Source: M3007 sp964621185
Lineage (GTDB): Bacteria > Bacteroidota > Bacteroidia > Chitinophagales > Saprospiraceae
Direction of reading: 5' to 3'
Length of the DNA: 64,000 nucleotides
NCBI GenBank assembly: GCA_964621185.1
Contig: CAZULM010000011.1
Location: 51,044-115,043 of the forward strand
The position numbers and the translations under genes are program-made. Below are positions 7,450 to 14,652 of the stretch, piece after piece. The notes beneath the pieces are model-generated. The model was not told the DNA's origin, ran no database searches, and saw only the letters and a list, made by a program, of their open reading frames with translations. Every line of letters starts with the position of its first letter. Position 1 is the first letter of the stretch.

Positions 7450-9030
7450 ATGAACGTCATTATCTTCCTCACCGATCAGGAAAGGGCCACCCAGCACTTC
7501 CCGGAAAATTGGGAGGAGGAAAACCTTCCCGGCCTGACGCGTTTGAAAAAAAACGGCCTTACATTCAACAATGCCTTCACCAACTCCTGCATGTGCTCCC
7601 CGGCGCGTTCCACTTTTATGACTGGTTATTTGCCGGCTCAACATGGTGTCAAATATACGCTTGAAGCGTCCATGACTGACCCTGACAAAAATCCCCAGGT
7701 AGAACTTCCGCTTCCCCCGGATTCGCCGAGGCACACCGGTGGGATCAAACTGGTTAACATCGCTACGGTGATGTCCACAGCGGGTTATAATGTGGTTTAC
7801 AAAGGAAAGTGGCATTGCAGCAAGCCTCATAATGACAACAATGGCAACTGGACTCCCCAGGATTTAAGTGATTACGGCTTTTCCCGTTGGAATCCAAAGG
7901 ACGCTGGTGCGGATCAATCCTTGGATGAAGCTGGAGGCCCCGGAAATGATACTAAAGTTTTTGCAGCATGGGAAAATGATGCGCGGTTTATGTACGATGA
8001 GGGTGATATGGAGCAAGGAAAGGAAGGCGTGCTGGCCTACCTGAAATACCTGAAATCAGACGAAGCGAAACAAGATGACCGGCCGTTTTGCCTGATAATC
8101 TCACTGGTCAACCCGCACGATGTCCTTTTCTACATGAATGATACTTTTGAAGAGGCGGGGTATAACGATGAATGGCTGCTGGGAGATATTGATACTCCTT
8201 TCACCATGAACGAAGACCTAAGCACTAAACCTGATGTGCAGGAAAAACTGCTGAAATTGTTGAATGCAGGGTTGGGAAATCTTGAACCGACCAAAGGCCA
8301 AGAGGATCCGGACTTAAAAAAGCGGAACTACGTCAATTTCTACGCCAACCTGATCAAGGCATCGGATCGGCATCTCGTTGAAGTTCTGGATAGTCTTGGC
8401 GAAGAATTGCTTAAAGAAACCCTTATCATTCGCACCACCGATCACGGTGAGATGGGCCTTGCACACGGTGGGCTGCGGCAAAAGAACTTCAATTTTTATG
8501 AAGAGTCGATTCGGGTGCCACTGGTTTTCTCCAATCCCGAACTTTTTAAAGCGCCTAAAACGTCGGATGCGCTTGTCTCTCATGTTGACTTCCTGCCTAC
8601 GCTGGCGAATCTTTTTTTGCCTGAAAATTCAGCATTGCTCAACACGGAATGGCAGGGAGTCAATTACGCCAAGTTGATAAAAGGCGAATCAGAAGATCCG
8701 GTTCAGGATTATATTGTATTTACCTACGACGATTTTCAATCGGGCCAGAGTAGCGGGCCCTATCCGGGGCCGCCAAACCATATTGTAAGCATCCGTGAGG
8801 CGCGGTATAAGTTTGCGGAATACTACGATGCCAGTGCTCCGGGAAAAATCCTTGACAGGAGAGCTGATTCCCAATTTGAGATGTATGACCTCCTAAATGA
8901 TCCCAGCGAGGCAATAAACCTGGCGTATCAAGTAGATAAGCTAACCGAGAATCAAAAAACTGAATACGATCGGCTCAAGGAGAAGCTTGAAAATGTAAAG
9001 AAAGAGCTTAATATCATTACAAAGCATTGA
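7450..9030 (+). CDS. Sulfatase (alkaline-phosphatase superfamily)
   Basis: 526 residues from ATG 7450 (an ATG 24 bp earlier is possible). The N-terminal metal site is IIFLTDQE. The formylglycine signature is CSPARSTFMTG at residues 49-59, where the Cys is oxidised by a formylglycine-generating enzyme. Further metal/sulfate residues are seen in KGKWHC, NPHD and TTDHGEMGLAHG. This is the layout of type I sulfatases, which hydrolyse sulfate esters. No signal peptide is visible, which is unusual for a polysaccharide sulfatase and suggests a cytoplasmic substrate or a misplaced start. The substrate cannot be inferred. Confidence 0.85.
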   Translation: MNVIIFLTDQERATQHFPENWEEENLPGLTRLKKNGLTFNNAFTNSCMCSPARSTFMTGYLPAQHGVKYTLEASMTDPDKNPQVELPLPPDSPRHTGGIKLVNIATVMSTAGYNVVYKGKWHCSKPHNDNNGNWTPQDLSDYGFSRWNPKDAGADQSLDEAGGPGNDTKVFAAWENDARFMYDEGDMEQGKEGVLAYLKYLKSDEAKQDDRPFCLIISLVNPHDVLFYMNDTFEEAGYNDEWLLGDIDTPFTMNEDLSTKPDVQEKLLKLLNAGLGNLEPTKGQEDPDLKKRNYVNFYANLIKASDRHLVEVLDSLGEELLKETLIIRTTDHGEMGLAHGGLRQKNFNFYEESIRVPLVFSNPELFKAPKTSDALVSHVDFLPTLANLFLPENSALLNTEWQGVNYAKLIKGESEDPVQDYIVFTYDDFQSGQSSGPYPGPPNHIVSIREARYKFAEYYDASAPGKILDRRADSQFEMYDLLNDPSEAINLAYQVDKLTENQKTEYDRLKEKLENVKKELNIITKH

Positions 9031-9196
9031 CCAAGGAGCAAGAAAAAGAGGATATGGTATAAAGGGGTTAGGAATTCGAAAAAGCCAATCGCTTGCACGG
9101 TACAAGCTCATTAAGTTAAGCGCTAAAACCCAAGCAACCCATATCCAAAACAGCCTGGTCGGGGCAATAAAAAACCAGCGTTCCCAAGAACTGGTA

Positions 9197-9469
9197 TTGC
9201 CTTTAATCTGGGCAATACAAGATGCCTTGTCCCTGGGTGCCCACGCCTATTTCAATGCAGGCAATTACGCCGCTGCAAGCCGCGATTTTTTAACCCTCGA
9301 AAAAGGCGGCATTTACCGTCGTGAGGCGGAGTGGTATGGACTTTTGGCGCGTTTGGCCATGCCGAACGCCGATCAGAAAGCCATAGCACTTGAAGTCGAT
9401 AAAATACGGCAGGAGCCCAGTCATCCATTTGCCGGAGATGCGGAAAAGTTGTTGAGAGCGTTGAAATAA
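9197..9469 (+). pseudogene. C-terminal remnant of a TPR protein
   Basis: The frame encodes one clear TPR-like unit (AHAYFNAGNYAAASRDFLTLEKGG, then a second AEWYGLLARLAM helix) and a closing helix. That is how tetratricopeptide proteins of this phylum commonly end. The frame stays open upstream to about 9030 without an ATG, so the N-terminus is missing. No promoter is seen. It is probably a leftover fragment of a larger gene lost by deletion. Confidence 0.5.
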
Positions 9470-9865
9470 TCAAGGCTTCACCATAAACTTAACAATCTGG
9501 GTCGCAAAGTTCCCACCGTGATCTTCCACCTCCACCGTAAGCGAGACAGCCGTTTCAGCCGCAATGCTGGCCGGTGTCCAGGTTTCTGCTATCGTGTAGG
9601 AGGTCAGGTTGTGCACTGTAGGCGTCGCGGTGAAAAGCACCGTGTTGTCACTGTCTTTGGTAACGGTTATTGACATTTCATGCAGACTGTCATCTGTGAT
9701 GATGCCCGCAATAGCAACAGCACCGCTGATGGAAGCGTTCACCGCTGGCGAAGTGATGAGTATTGCGGGCGCTTCGGCATCATCCTCGTGTTCGTGTTTG
9801 TGGCAAGCAATAGCAGTTATGGAAACAAGGAGAAGGAGGAGCAATGAATTTTGGATTTGTTTCAT
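9470..9865 (-). CDS. Lipoprotein with Ig-like (DUF4625-like) domain
   Basis: 131 residues from ATG 9865. The signal SLLLLLLVSITAIAC ends in a lipobox Cys followed by a His/Asp/Glu stretch (HKHEHEDD) that may bind metal. The remainder is a single immunoglobulin-like beta sandwich (AILITSPAVNASIS ... VEVEDHGGN). An upstream extension was rejected because the signal peptide must be N-terminal. It lies 28 bp downstream of the YHS lipoprotein on the same strand, so the two probably share a transcript. The role is unknown; metal handling is a guess from the His-rich start. Confidence 0.7.
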   Translation of the reverse strand: MKQIQNSLLLLLLVSITAIACHKHEHEDDAEAPAILITSPAVNASISGAVAIAGIITDDSLHEMSITVTKDSDNTVLFTATPTVHNLTSYTIAETWTPASIAAETAVSLTVEVEDHGGNFATQIVKFMVKP

Positions 9866-9893
9866 GGTGAAATTTAATTTGTTGTTGATGGTC

Positions 9894-10241
9894 TTATTGC
9901 TTTTCAGCAAATTTTTGGGCATCCTTTTGAAAGGACTTTTTGCAGCTTTCAGAACAAAACCCATAGATTTTCCCCTGGTAATGCACCGTATCGCAATCGC
10001 CCTGTTTCACTTTCATGTTGCACACCAGGTCTTTGTCGCCGGCCCAAACAAGGCTTCCGTGGTCGATGGTGGCAGATGTGGCGTTCTCCAATTTTGAAGC
10101 AACTGCCCTGGGGTCGGTCGGTGAACTGCCGTGGGTGGGCAAGCTTGAAATATCCGGATCGCCGGCCTTGGCATTTCTGTCTTTGCAGGCAAAAGCAACA
10201 GGCAAAGCCAGTAAGAGGGTTATTAAGATCACATTCTTCAT
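9894..10241 (-). CDS. YHS-domain lipoprotein
   Basis: 115 residues. The signal peptide ends in LPVAFAC (lipobox). The C-terminal half is a YHS-type metal domain: DLVCNMKV, DTVHYQGKIYGFCSESCKKSFQKDAQKF. In other proteins this Cys-rich domain binds copper or similar ions. A periplasm-facing metal-sensing or metal-carrying role is plausible. It is first in a two-gene - strand unit with the His-rich lipoprotein, which strengthens a metal-related reading but does not prove it. Confidence 0.8.
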   Translation of the reverse strand: MKNVILITLLLALPVAFACKDRNAKAGDPDISSLPTHGSSPTDPRAVASKLENATSATIDHGSLVWAGDKDLVCNMKVKQGDCDTVHYQGKIYGFCSESCKKSFQKDAQKFAEKQ

Positions 10242-10434
10242 AACTATTCGTTTTGTCTGTGACGCCGTGGTCGCCGCAAGGTTAAAAATTGTAGTGGAGG
10301 GAAGCCTGGCCCAGTATATTGGCTATGAGCAGAAAAACAACAAGGCGATTCATTGCAAGTGTAAAGATAGGCCCTCACGCCAGGTTCTTTAACCAAATAA
10401 TTCCCAGAAAAAGCAAACCACTTACAAAACAGCG

Positions 10435-10469
10435 AAAAAAAAGCGGCGCGGTGAAACAACGTCGCCGCT
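10435..10469 (-). terminator. Rho-independent terminator after tsf
   Basis: On the - strand, stem AGCGGCG/CGCCGCT (10463-10469 with 10442-10448), followed by a run of seven or more T (10435-10441). It closes the rplM-rpsI-rpsB-tsf operon. Confidence 0.75.
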
Positions 10470-10497
10470 CCATTGCGTCTTTGTATTTTCAGTAACC

Positions 10498-11328
10498 TTA
10501 CAGCGCTACATGCTTGAACGCAGACACCGTCAAGTCTTTGTCGAGGCTCTTCAGATACTGATCAACTGTTTGGTCGTTGTTTTTTACAAATTTTTGGCTG
10601 AGCAGGGTGCTTTCCTGGAAAAACTTGTTCAGACGGCCCATGGCGATCTTTTCCAGCATGTCTTCTGCTTTGCCTTCGTTGCGGGCAAGTTCTTTGCCCA
10701 CTTCGATCTCGCGCTCCACGATTTTCGGGTCAACGTCGTCCTTGCTCACAGAAACGGGGCTCATCGCAGCGATTTGCATGGCCACGTCGCGGCCGGCCTG
10801 CTCGAACTTATTTTCGTTTTTGTTGAGTGCAACCAGTACCGAACGCTTGTTGTTGGAGTGGTTGTAGGTCAAAATCTGGCTACCGGTGATCGGTTCGTAG
10901 CGGCTAAGCTCGATCTTTTCGCCGATGATACCGTTCTGTTCGCCTACTTTCTCGGCGATGGTCACTTTGCCGTCGAAAGGGAGTGCCAGCAGCGCCTCTA
11001 TTGACTCAGGAAAGTTTTCAAGCGCGATATCGGCGATCTTGTTGGTGAGGTTCACGAAATTCTCGTTGCGGGCCACGAAATCGGTCTCGCAGTTCAGGGC
11101 CACTATGATACCCCGGGTTTGGTTGGCGTTGGTTTTTGCGACTACTACGCCTTCTTTGGCATCGCGCTCTTCGCGCTTTGCGGCTTTGGCGATACCTTTT
11201 TTGCGGAGCCAGTCCTGGGCGTCTTCAAAGTTGCCGGCAGCTTCCTCCAGGGCTTTTTTGCAGTCCATCATGCCTGCGTCGGTCATTTCGCGCAGTTTTT
11301 GAATATCAGCAGTTGTTGCTTTGTACAT
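10498..11328 (-). CDS. tsf: Elongation factor Ts
   Basis: 276 residues from ATG 11328. The N-terminal UBA-like domain (VRELREMTDAGMMDCKKAL type: here KLREMTDAGMMDCKKALEEA) is followed by the TDFVARNENF motif that contacts EF-Tu. EF-Ts is the guanine nucleotide exchange factor of EF-Tu. The frame is open for 28 codons upstream, but those codons lie in the repeat-rich intergenic spacer, so the start at MYKATTADIQ is chosen. It follows rpsB, the classic order, with an inverted repeat between the two. Confidence 0.97.
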   Translation of the reverse strand: MYKATTADIQKLREMTDAGMMDCKKALEEAAGNFEDAQDWLRKKGIAKAAKREERDAKEGVVVAKTNANQTRGIIVALNCETDFVARNENFVNLTNKIADIALENFPESIEALLALPFDGKVTIAEKVGEQNGIIGEKIELSRYEPITGSQILTYNHSNNKRSVLVALNKNENKFEQAGRDVAMQIAAMSPVSVSKDDVDPKIVEREIEVGKELARNEGKAEDMLEKIAMGRLNKFFQESTLLSQKFVKNNDQTVDQYLKSLDKDLTVSAFKHVAL

Positions 11329-11343
11329 TATTGAAGGTTTTAT

Positions 11344-11463
11344 GGTTTCAGGTTTCAGGTTTTTGGTTTCAGGTTTACGCGATTTGTTCTCCACTTTGAA
11401 ACTCAATTTCAAAACAAAAACAGATGGCGTAAACCTGAAACCAGAGGCCAGAAACCAGAAACC
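11344..11463. repeat. Inverted repeat of GGTTTCAGGTTT units between rpsB and tsf
   Basis: Left arm 11344-11380 is made of ggtttcaggttt units. Right arm 11427-11463 is largely its reverse complement. The inner 17 bp (11364-11380 with 11427-11443) pair perfectly. The folded RNA would place a large hairpin in the rpsB-tsf spacer, where it could adjust the ratio of the two products or simply be an inserted repeat. Confidence 0.75.
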
Positions 11464-11469
11464 TAATTT

Positions 11470-12189
11470 TTATGCATTATCTTTCTCCTCCCCCTTCAAG
11501 CTCTTGCGCTCTTCAAGGCCTTCCTGAATGGCTTGCATCAGGTAGTTGGAAATGTAGGCGATCGCTTTGGAAGCGTCGTCGTTGCAAGGGATCGGGAAAT
11601 CGACCAGCGTCGGATCGGAGTTGGTATCAACCATGCCGAACGTTTTGATGCCCAGCTTTTTAGCTTCAGCCAATGCCAGGTGCTCATGGTGGATGTCCAC
11701 GATGAAGATGGCGGAAGGCAGGCGGTTGAGCTGTTCGATACCACCGAGGTGCTTCGACATTTTGATGTGCTCGCGGCCCAAGGTGAGGCGTTCTTTTTTG
11801 GTGATGCTGGTGAGGGTGGTGTCAGCGAGCATGCGCTCGATGTTCTGCATTTTCTTCACCGATTTGCGGATGGTTGCAAAATTGGTCATCATGCCGCCCA
11901 GCCAACGCTCCGTTACGAAGGGCATACCGACGTTTTCAGCGGCTTTTTTCACGATGTCGCGGGCCTGTTTTTTGGTAGCGACAAACATGATCTTTTTACC
12001 GCCTTTCGCGAGGGTCTTCATGGCCAGGGCAGAGCGCTCCAGGCATTCAGCCGTGCGGTTCAGGTCGATGATGTGGATGCCCTTGTGCTCCATAAAGATA
12101 TACGGAGTCATTTTGGGGTTCCATTTTTTCCGCAAGTGGCCAAAGTGGCAACCTGCATCAAGCAATTCTTTATATGTAGGCTTTTGCAT
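11470..12189 (-). CDS. rpsB: 30S ribosomal protein S2
   Basis: 239 residues, full length. Recognisable by LLDAGCHFGHLRKKWNPKM at the N-terminus, MFVATKKQA, RWLGGMMTNF and the C-terminal FPIPCNDDASKAI block. uS2 sits on the small subunit body and is needed for S1/mRNA recruitment. It is third gene of the rplM-rpsI-rpsB-tsf operon, 12 bp after rpsI. Confidence 0.98.
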   Translation of the reverse strand: MQKPTYKELLDAGCHFGHLRKKWNPKMTPYIFMEHKGIHIIDLNRTAECLERSALAMKTLAKGGKKIMFVATKKQARDIVKKAAENVGMPFVTERWLGGMMTNFATIRKSVKKMQNIERMLADTTLTSITKKERLTLGREHIKMSKHLGGIEQLNRLPSAIFIVDIHHEHLALAEAKKLGIKTFGMVDTNSDPTLVDFPIPCNDDASKAIAYISNYLMQAIQEGLEERKSLKGEEKDNA

Positions 12190-12201
12190 TGTTACGAACT
12201 T

Positions 12202-12588
12202 TTAGCGTTTAGAGAACTGGAAGCGTTTGCGCGCCTTCGGGCGACCGTATTTCTTGCGCTCGACGGCGCGGCTGTCGCGGGTAAGGAACTTCTTGTCCTT
12301 CAGCGGCTTTTTGTACTCCTCGTTGAGCTTCACGAGCGCGCGGCTCAGGCCCATACGGACTGCCTCTGACTGGCCTTTGAAACCTCCGCCACGCACCGTG
12401 ACTTTCAGGTCGTAAACGCTTTCGACACCCACTACGCCGAACGGGTCGGTCACATTGTGCTGCACGTGGACCTGGGGGAAGTATTCGCGGTAGTCTTTAC
12501 CGTTGACGGTAATCTTGCCTTCCCCTTTCATCAGATAAACCCGGGCAACTGCGGTTTTGCGCCGCCCGATGGCATTTATCATTTCCAT
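12202..12588 (-). CDS. rpsI: 30S ribosomal protein S9
   Basis: 128 residues. INAIGRRKTAVARVYL at the start and the basic tail GRPKARKRFQFSKR are diagnostic. The C-terminal tail reaches the P-site tRNA. It is second gene of the operon, 18 bp after rplM. The start MEMINAIGRR is one of two close ATGs; the second is six bases later. Confidence 0.97.
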   Translation of the reverse strand: MEMINAIGRRKTAVARVYLMKGEGKITVNGKDYREYFPQVHVQHNVTDPFGVVGVESVYDLKVTVRGGGFKGQSEAVRMGLSRALVKLNEEYKKPLKDKKFLTRDSRAVERKKYGRPKARKRFQFSKR

Positions 12589-12606
12589 ATTTCTGTCTTA
12601 AAATTG

Positions 12607-13053
12607 TTATTTGAATTTGATGGTTTCGGGCTTCTGTGCCTGGTGCGGGTGATCGGAGCCCGTATAAACGAACAACTTCTTCGCCATGGCCTTGCCCAGC
12701 TTCGTTTTTGGCAACATGCCCTTGATGGCGCGCTCGATGATGCGCTCCGGGTGCTTTTCCAGCATGACCTCTGCGGTCACCACTTTCAAGCCACCGGGGT
12801 GGAGGGAGTAGTCGCGGTATTCTTTCTGGGCCCATTTTTTGCCGGTAAAGCGCACTTTGTCGGCATTGATCACGATAACATAGTCGCCTGTGTCGTCGTG
12901 TGGGGTGTAGCTCGGCTTGTTTTTGCCGCGCAGGATGCTGGCGATCTCGGCGCAAAGGCGACCCGTGATCTGGTTTTCGGCGTCCACGATGTACCATTTG
13001 CGCGCTGCCTTGGCCGCGGAAATGGACTCGGTCCGGTAACTCAACGTATTCAT
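12607..13053 (-). CDS. rplM: 50S ribosomal protein L13
   Basis: 148 residues with WYIVDAENQITGRL, the IRGKNKPSYTPH-type segment and the PERIIERAIKGMLPK block. It is an early-assembly large-subunit protein. It is first gene of the - strand operon, with a consensus promoter about 100 bp upstream. Confidence 0.97.
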   Translation of the reverse strand: MNTLSYRTESISAAKAARKWYIVDAENQITGRLCAEIASILRGKNKPSYTPHDDTGDYVIVINADKVRFTGKKWAQKEYRDYSLHPGGLKVVTAEVMLEKHPERIIERAIKGMLPKTKLGKAMAKKLFVYTGSDHPHQAQKPETIKFK

Positions 13054-13149
13054 TAGTCGATATTTAAATTTTCAAGCATTGTAAATTCCGGGACAATGGG
13101 AAAGCGCCAAAACTAGAGCCTTTAATCACCCCTTTCTCCAAAGAGGCCG

Positions 13150-13180
13150 CAAAAGTAGCGCGACCTTTTTTGCTGTGCAA
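13150..13180 (-). promoter_or_regulatory. Promoter of the rplM operon
   Basis: On the - strand, TTG at 13180-13178, a 20 bp spacer, then TACTTTTG at 13157-13150, an exact TAnnTTTG match. This leaves a leader of about 90 nt before rplM, room for ribosomal-protein autoregulation. Confidence 0.75.
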
Positions 13181-13734
13181 GGAATCTGGAAAAATTTATT
13201 GTAAAAAAAAATGTAAGTACCTGAAAATGAGGGAAATTTTCGCACAATTATTTTCGGCTTTGACAAAATATGGGGAAATTCTGCAAGCACCCGGCCCATC
13301 TCGCTAACCTGGTTCACCAAGCCCCCTTGCTTGTGGTTCTGAAAGAATCCGTCCTGATATCGAGGGAAGTGGTAATCATTTAGCCGATCAGCAGCGAAAC
13401 CAATAGAAAAACTAAAGTGCTAAAATCTGATGGCAAATCGCTGCGTGCTTCACTAATTTTGCCGCCCCAGCAGGCAGCAGCCCTTCCAAGCTATACCAGG
13501 ATTTGGGTGGATTTAATGGGTTGATGGATACAGAAGGATTGATTTTCAATGGATTGCAGACTTTCGATTTTCACAACCATTTTGCGTTGACTATATCCCC
13601 AACGAAAAGTGTTTTGCGAGAATAGCAAGGGGTGAATCCCCGATAATCAATGTGATCTATCCAAAAAATCTCACAAATCACTAGAATCCTGGTATATCAC
13701 ATTGTCAAATTCCACTCATTATCAAATTAAAAAA
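13181..13734. other. Long intergenic region
   Basis: No gene is supported. Near 13588-13626 the sequence tatccccaacgaaaagtg resembles the block near 7230-7265. The next gene's start (13735) follows a short AT-rich leader. The remainder shows no clear hairpin or coding signal. Confidence 0.4.
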
Positions 13735-14031
13735 ATGTTCGTACACCATGTCTTTTTCTGGATGAAACCAGACCCCAGCCCTGAAGAGCGCGCCCAACTG
13801 GCCGCCGGCCTGCGCGAACTGGTCACCATCGACCTGATCAAAACAGCGCATATTGGAAGGCCAGCCGACACAAACCGGCCTGTCATCGACAATTCTTACG
13901 ATTTTTCCTTGCTCGCGATCTTCGACAATGCTGCCGACGAGGCGGCCTACCAGCAGCACCCCGACCATTTGAAATTCATCGATGCGTGCAGGCATCTTTG
14001 GCAGAAAGTGCTGGTGTACGATGCCGTTTGA
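13735..14031 (+). CDS. Dabb (stress-responsive alpha/beta-barrel) protein
   Basis: 98 residues from ATG 13735. The pattern VHHVFFWMKPD...EERAQLAAGL, then SYDFSLLAIFDN, then AYQQHPDHLKFI is typical of the dimeric Dabb ferredoxin-like fold. Family members bind hydrophobic ligands or act in stress responses; the exact substrate is unknown. The in-frame ATG 33 bp upstream is less likely because it adds residues outside the fold. It converges with the DUF1569 gene, 11 bp apart. Confidence 0.85.
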   Translation: MFVHHVFFWMKPDPSPEERAQLAAGLRELVTIDLIKTAHIGRPADTNRPVIDNSYDFSLLAIFDNAADEAAYQQHPDHLKFIDACRHLWQKVLVYDAV

Positions 14032-14042
14032 AGGCAAACAAC

Positions 14043-14525
14043 TTAATATTCCATCGCATCGAAATGGTTTGCGATGTGCATCGCGTTTGCCCGCTCGAAC
14101 TGGCTTTTTGAGAGCGTTCCGTACGCAAAGTGCGGGTGCAGCTCTTTTTCATGGGCCAGGAACGTGTGGATGCTGTTTTTGAGCCGTTCCATCGCGGTTT
14201 CAAGGGTAGGGAGCGGCGGCTCGTAGGTGTCGCCCGGGATCTCTTCCGTCAGGTTATGGCTCATTTTGCCCACCGCGTCGAATACGTGGAAAGCCGTGGC
14301 GCCGATCAGGGTTTGGAAAACGATGTTCTTTTCCTCCGGGAAGCCGTGCATGGCGTGCTCGATACTCCGGGCGCAATGGTCGAGGGTGTGGGGCAGGTCC
14401 CAGCCTGGGGAGAGTATGACTTGCGGGGCATTTTTCAGCTTTTCGAGCTCCTCCAGCGCCGACTCGAGCGATTTGAGGCGGAAATTTCTGGAGATCGGCT
14501 GGGCGGAAACAATGATTTCAGGCAT
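14043..14525 (-). CDS. DUF1569 (DinB-like four-helix) protein
   Basis: 160 residues. Conserved elements are WDLPHTLDHCARSIEHAMHGFP, the central PTLETAMERLKN and a C-terminal HIANHFDAMEY. The His residues in the helices resemble the metal site of the DinB/YfiT superfamily. The biochemical role is not established. An exact CAAAGGTA on the + strand at 14546-14553 could be its -7 box, but no -33 element is seen at a proper distance. Confidence 0.75.
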   Translation of the reverse strand: MPEIIVSAQPISRNFRLKSLESALEELEKLKNAPQVILSPGWDLPHTLDHCARSIEHAMHGFPEEKNIVFQTLIGATAFHVFDAVGKMSHNLTEEIPGDTYEPPLPTLETAMERLKNSIHTFLAHEKELHPHFAYGTLSKSQFERANAMHIANHFDAMEY

Positions 14526-14652
14526 ACACGGATTTTTCTTTGCACCAAAGGTAACCCTAAAAGCAAAATTTTAAGGATACAATGGAGAAGGCCCCGACAG
14601 CATTGCGCCGCAGGGCCCTTTCTCCGATTAACCAAATCAAACTTTCGTATTC

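Noticed and set aside
7157..7453. 98-codon + strand frame between lipoprotein and sulfatase
   Set aside because: Ends on top of the sulfatase start, has no domain, and contains the dispersed repeat.
11533..12369. Long + strand frames opposite rpsB and rpsI
   Set aside because: rpsB and rpsI are certain, so these are antisense shadows.
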